From assembly GCA_947036575.1 (NCBI GenBank), contig CAMQSH010000021.1, positions 1-17,447 of the forward strand: 17,447 bases of DNA, written 5' to 3'. The translations under genes and the position numbers were made by a program. Under the pieces are notes generated by a model. The model had not been told where the DNA came from. It ran no database searches and was given only the letters and a program-made list of their open reading frames with translations. This document shows, in pieces, positions 13,954 through 17,447 of this stretch; positions within the stretch are counted from its first letter, which is position 1; the number at the start of each line of letters is the position of its first letter. The stretch is from an uncultured Brevinema sp. (GTDB lineage: Bacteria > Spirochaetota > Brevinematia > Brevinematales > Brevinemataceae).

Positions 13954-14834
13954 CTATTTTTGTTCTTACAGAAAATTCTATGCATATAGAAAAAATTAAA
14001 AAATCACTCGGTAAACATTATGAATTATCATTTATGAATTCTATGGATAAATTTTTAGAACTCTTTTCTGGTGATAATAATGTTGAATTAGATTCTGAAG
14101 AATGTGTTGTAGTATTATTAGAATATGATTTATACATACAATATGATATAGCTTCCTATTTTAAAAAAGATGAGGTAGTACCTTTTTCTCCTGTGTTATT
14201 AAGTGATAATGTAGGAAATATTGATCTTTCTAATATATTTGATACAAAAACTTCATTAATGATGTCTTTGGAAAAAATTACAAATAAAGAATTATTAATA
14301 CAAATACAATTACTTATCCATAATTTTTATAAAATGCAACAAATACAAAATTATGCGTTTTTTGATCTTTTAACAAAGATTGGGAACAGAAGAACATTTA
14401 TGAAAAATTTGGAATTATATTTTAAGTATTATCAACATAATAAAACAACTTTTTGTTTAGCAATGATTGATTTAGATCATTTCAAATTTGTTAATGATAC
14501 TTTTGGCCATTTGAAAGGAGATGAGATATTGGCAGTAACAGCTAATATTATGCAAAATAATTGTCGTAAAACAGATATGATTGCCCGAGTGGGAGGGGAA
14601 GAATTTGCGATTATTTTTCCACAAACAGAATTAAAACAGGCTTATGACGTATTAGAAAGAATTCGATTGTGTGTAGAGCAAACAACAGAAGTAGATGAAG
14701 CGGTAAGAGTAACATTAAGCGCTGGCTTAGTAAGTGTGAGAGAAGATTATAAAGAATATAAAGATCTTATCTCTAGTGTGGATTTACTTCTATATAAGGC
14801 AAAAGATTTAGGAAGAAATAGAATTTGTATGTAA
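13950..14834 (+). CDS. GGDEF diguanylate cyclase with a degenerate receiver-like N-terminus
   Basis: The enzyme makes c-di-GMP from two GTP. The GGDEF domain (about 130-294) has DLLTKIGNRRTF, MIDLDHFKFVNDTFGH with metal-binding Asp, the active-site loop GGEEF (215-219), and the inhibitory I-site RKTD placed five residues before it. It ends with LLYKAKDLGRNRI. It should therefore be active and product-inhibited. Residues 1-120 (IFVLTENSMHIEKIKKSL, then VVVLLEYDLY) resemble a response-regulator receiver by length and strand pattern, but the expected phospho-acceptor position reads Glu (LLEYD), so the domain may be phosphorylation-independent. No membrane segment. It overlaps nth by ATGA, so it is the last gene of the operon, before a strong terminator. 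Confidence 0.9.
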   Translation: MTIFVLTENSMHIEKIKKSLGKHYELSFMNSMDKFLELFSGDNNVELDSEECVVVLLEYDLYIQYDIASYFKKDEVVPFSPVLLSDNVGNIDLSNIFDTKTSLMMSLEKITNKELLIQIQLLIHNFYKMQQIQNYAFFDLLTKIGNRRTFMKNLELYFKYYQHNKTTFCLAMIDLDHFKFVNDTFGHLKGDEILAVTANIMQNNCRKTDMIARVGGEEFAIIFPQTELKQAYDVLERIRLCVEQTTEVDEAVRVTLSAGLVSVREDYKEYKDLISSVDLLLYKAKDLGRNRICM

Positions 14835-14946
14835 AAAATAAAATGATTCAACAATCTTAACAAGTTTTAACACTTTTTTGAGACTATATATATTATATAA
14901 AAAATTTATTATTAAAATTTGTTGAATTTTAACCCCAATTTCATAG

Positions 14947-14996
14947 ACCCTATATTTTTATTGATTTATATTAATAAGAATATAGGGTTGTTTTTA
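14947..14996 (+). terminator. Terminator of the spiro-SPASM to GGDEF operon
   Basis: ACCCTATATTTTTATT (14947-14962) pairs with AATAAGAATATAGGGT (14973-14988) over 16 bp including one G-U, followed by TGTTTTT. There is no U-run on the opposite strand, so it acts mainly on plus-strand transcripts. Confidence 0.85.
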
Positions 14997-15021
14997 TTAG
15001 ATTTTTTCCTAGATATTGTTC

Positions 15022-16539
15022 TTATATATTAAGAAGAACAGATGAGAAAGAATCCATAAGATCATCTGCAGTTTCAAGTTTAAATTGATCGTATTGATAC
15101 CTATCACTATTCAAATTTCTATTCCAATATTCTTCGCTAGCTTCATAACGAGCTCTAGCCTCTTCCTCAAGCCTTTCTTCAGTCTCAGTTTCAGTTTCCT
15201 TTCTAGGGACTCTTCTTCTGGGAACTCTTCTTCTAGGAGCTTTTTCTTCAAGAATTAAAGGTTCATTAGGAATAGGATCTTCTTCTAATTCAATTAATTC
15301 GATTGGCTCAACAACTGGAGGTGCTATCTCTTCTATAATAATTCCAGATTGTTCTGTAGTGGTTTTAGAAGGATCTGGGGTTGGAGGTACTTCTAGTTCT
15401 ATTTCTTCAGCAAAACTTTGATCCAAAGAGCTTAATAAATCATCTAATTTGTTTTTTGGAGTAACAACTTTAGGTTTAGGTTTTGCAACAGCAGGTTTTT
15501 TTTGAACTCTAGCTCTAGGCTTCTCCCTTACTCTCACAGGTCTTGCCTCTCTTGGAGGAATAACAGGGTTTTCTTTTTTTTCTTCTACAACAGGTTCTTT
15601 TTTTGTAATTTCAAAATCTTGGATATCAATATCTGTAAGTAAAGATTGGGGAATAACAAGAGTATCCACAGGTGTAATTAAGGGAATAATCTCGGGAGCT
15701 TTTTGTATCTTAGCAATAGACACCTGTGAAAGATCAGATCTTTTTTTGAAATCTAAATTTTCTAAAGAATTTAGTTGTTGAATATTAATTTCTTCATTTA
15801 GCAGTCTTTTTTGAGGGATAGCGTTTTTTTTTGATAAAGATTTTGGATCGTTTATATATGATAAAAGACTTAGGGTATCTAAGTCTTTTATGTTTTTTTT
15901 GTCAATAATAGTTATTTCTTCTAAAAATATAAGATATTTTTTGAATAACTCTTCTGTGGCCAATTTTGGAAAAAAGAAACCTTCTAAAACATTAAACTGT
16001 ACATATTGCTGTTCATCTAAGACAATGGCTTTAGCATTTTGTTGCCTATAACTAATGAGACCTCTCCCTTTTTTGAGAACAAATTCATTTGTACCATTAT
16101 AAAAAAATCCAGCTCCTATACCATTTTCTACAACACTTGTAGTAATATCGGTATTTACAATCAGTCTTGATTCGTAATCAGGATGAGATTGATATGTCCA
16201 TCGACCAGATAAAACAAGTATTTTACTTTGATAAGCATTATTGATGAGTTCTGAAATATTTTCAAAAAAGAAAGAGCCTACTCCTATTAAACGTACCACA
16301 CTTCCATCAGGATAGGTAATATTAATAGTACTATTTGGTGAATTCAATCTAATAAAACTGTTTTGTGGTATTGTGATTCCAGCAGTTACAGGTGTCCATA
16401 TATGGGAATTCAGAAAACGTGTTTGTACATCACCAACAACATCTTGGATAATAATTTGATTTTTTATAGTATTAGATTCTTGAGCATGATTGGGCAACAT
16501 ATTAATAGAGAAGAAGATAAGTAAAAATATATATATCAT
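15022..16539 (-). CDS. Periplasmic FecR-domain protein with a long charged low-complexity tail
   Basis: The 505-residue protein has a signal peptide (MIYIFLLIFFSINMLPNHAQ). A FecR domain follows at about 28-130: VVGDVQTRF, then WTPVTAGITIPQNSFIRLNS and INITYPDGSVVRLIGVGSF. FecR-type domains of this kind occur in exported spirochaete proteins without FecI sigma factors, and are thought to bind polymers or act as scaffolds. Residues of about 200-435 are rich in Glu, Pro, Lys and Ile with no clear fold. A Pro/Arg/Lys segment (about 325-355) and a tandem RRRVPRRRVP (about 436-445) are followed by a Glu-rich, probably coiled stretch. No lipobox. AAGGA precedes the ATG. It lies 65 nt after the GalT-like gene. 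The function is unknown. Confidence 0.8.
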   Translation of the reverse strand: MIYIFLLIFFSINMLPNHAQESNTIKNQIIIQDVVGDVQTRFLNSHIWTPVTAGITIPQNSFIRLNSPNSTINITYPDGSVVRLIGVGSFFFENISELINNAYQSKILVLSGRWTYQSHPDYESRLIVNTDITTSVVENGIGAGFFYNGTNEFVLKKGRGLISYRQQNAKAIVLDEQQYVQFNVLEGFFFPKLATEELFKKYLIFLEEITIIDKKNIKDLDTLSLLSYINDPKSLSKKNAIPQKRLLNEEINIQQLNSLENLDFKKRSDLSQVSIAKIQKAPEIIPLITPVDTLVIPQSLLTDIDIQDFEITKKEPVVEEKKENPVIPPREARPVRVREKPRARVQKKPAVAKPKPKVVTPKNKLDDLLSSLDQSFAEEIELEVPPTPDPSKTTTEQSGIIIEEIAPPVVEPIELIELEEDPIPNEPLILEEKAPRRRVPRRRVPRKETETETEERLEEEARARYEASEEYWNRNLNSDRYQYDQFKLETADDLMDSFSSVLLNI

Positions 16540-16562
16540 ATATTCCTTAGAATTTTTTATTT

Positions 16563-16571
16563 ATTATATCA
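16563..16571 (-). promoter_or_regulatory. Extended -10 promoter element for the FecR-domain gene
   Basis: On the minus strand TGATATAAT (16571-16563), i.e. TG-N-TATAAT, lies about 24 nt before the ATG. No clear -35 box is seen, which is usual for extended -10 promoters. It suggests the gene can be expressed independently of the upstream gene. Confidence 0.45.
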
Positions 16572-16604
16572 CATTACTAAAAAAAAAGAAACTTTATATA
16601 AAAA

Positions 16605-17447
16605 TTAATTTTCTGATATATATCCAAACATATCAGGGGTGATGCTTCTGGATGTAATAGTAATATTTGGAGCAAAGTGAGTACTCTTTGATATCATCAG
16701 ATTTCTTATAGCATCAGCTAATTTTTTGGGAGAAATAGGATTGATTAATTTTTGAGTAATGTTTTCGAATCCAGCATTCACATTAGCTCGTAAATTAATA
16801 GTAATACGCCAAGGGGTAACAAAATCTTCTTGATGAAAAGGTGTATAAAACCATTTTTCATTATAGGGAGTTAGAGGAGTTAGGGTACTCAAAATAGCGT
16901 GAGATAAATCACTCATCGCATGTATTTCTTCCAAAGTGTGTTCTTGAGGTCTTAGATTTTGTGATTTGGAACAAATAGTAATTCGCCCTGTTTTTCCACC
17001 AATTTCTATATAAGCAAGAGCGTGCATATTCTCAGCAATTAATAAATTTTCTTGATTAACAGTATCACAAATAAAATCTCTATAAAAAGTTGGACGATCT
17101 TTAGTAAGGGATGCCTCTCTTAAAAGTACATGTCCCCAAAAATCAATACCTAATATTTGTTTATGCCAATGTTCAATAGATGCACCAGCTTCAGAAAGCC
17201 AATTTTGAAAAATAGTGATAAAAGTAATAAAAGGATTACGAGCACACATATCTGTAATAGTATTACAAATCATCTCAAAAGAGACACGATGATCTGACCA
17301 TAAAATATGCCCAGAATGGAATAATTCTGAAGTGTTTGTAGCTTGTGGTAAATAATGTCGACCAGAAGTTAGTAACTCATGAAATCCATTAAAAAAATAT
17401 TCACACATTTTTTTTTGTTCAAGAATAGAAAAATCTTTAATATCTTG
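16605..17447 (-). CDS. GalT-like (DUF4921-type) nucleotidylyltransferase, 5' end outside the window
   Basis: The minus-strand frame is open to the right edge. An ATG exists at 17408, but 13 further in-frame codons without a stop lie upstream and no ribosome site precedes that ATG, so the true start is outside. The visible 280 residues include GASIEHWHKQILGID, the HxHxQ motif of galactose-1-phosphate uridylyltransferase-like proteins in the HIT superfamily, where the middle His forms the nucleotidyl intermediate. Further on come WFYTPFHQEDFVTPWRITIN and the C-terminal RSITPDMFG. I assign it to the DUF4921 / GalT-like group common in spirochaetes; full members are around 430 residues as I recall. 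The substrate is unknown, a sugar phosphate being the best guess. It is upstream of the FecR-domain gene on the same strand. Confidence 0.75.
   Translation of the reverse strand, partial: QDIKDFSILEQKKMCEYFFNGFHELLTSGRHYLPQATNTSELFHSGHILWSDHRVSFEMICNTITDMCARNPFITFITIFQNWLSEAGASIEHWHKQILGIDFWGHVLLREASLTKDRPTFYRDFICDTVNQENLLIAENMHALAYIEIGGKTGRITICSKSQNLRPQEHTLEEIHAMSDLSHAILSTLTPLTPYNEKWFYTPFHQEDFVTPWRITINLRANVNAGFENITQKLINPISPKKLADAIRNLMISKSTHFAPNITITSRSITPDMFGYISEN

Noticed and set aside
17406..17408. ATG at 17408 as the true start of the GalT-like gene
   Set aside because: The frame stays open upstream to the window edge, there is no ribosome site, and the visible part is shorter than the family, so the gene is treated as 5'-partial.

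Overview
The window looks like part of a low-GC (clearly AT-rich) spirochaete chromosome. The best lineage marker is the protein at 9430-10824, which resembles the spirochaete-restricted 'spiro-SPASM' family. The DUF4921-type GalT-like protein, FecR-domain protein, lipoproteins and short outer-membrane-type protein fit that picture. I cannot name the genus from sequence alone; a Brevinema-, Treponema- or Borrelia-like bacterium is plausible. Both ends of the window cut through genes.

Region 1 (1-4432) is a surface-protein island. Three paralogous lipoproteins built from GLUG-type repeats (1-854 minus and partial; 1123-2235 plus; 3058-4083 minus) surround a small exported beta-barrel-like protein (2308-2913 minus). 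The paralogs share long exact DNA blocks in direct and inverted orientation, so the island looks prone to recombination. The third lipoprotein is preceded by a roughly 310-nt untranslated leader with a perfect consensus promoter, an intrinsic terminator and two sets of duplicated strands that can pair in mutually exclusive ways. This is the most interesting non-coding signal in the window.

Region 2 (4571-8581) is mostly housekeeping: an ABC-class ATPase of unknown role and adenine phosphoribosyltransferase (apt) in one plus-strand unit closed by a terminator, then on the minus strand a short flavodoxin and a class V aminotransferase.

Region 3 (8607-14998) has a divergent promoter pair. To the left, a secreted protein with two glycogen-binding-like (E-set) domains is followed by the aminotransferase; its mRNA is predicted to be leaderless. 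To the right is a tight five-gene plus-strand operon: a spiro-SPASM protein without the radical-SAM cysteines, an iron-alcohol-dehydrogenase-fold protein without its metal ligands, a short ComEC-like membrane protein, endonuclease III (nth) and a GGDEF diguanylate cyclase. The last four genes abut or overlap, and a strong hairpin terminator closes the unit.

Region 4 (15022-17447, minus strand) holds a periplasmic FecR-domain protein with a long charged, low-complexity tail, downstream of a 5'-truncated GalT-like (DUF4921-type) protein. I saw no tRNA, rRNA, CRISPR array, transposase or phage gene.
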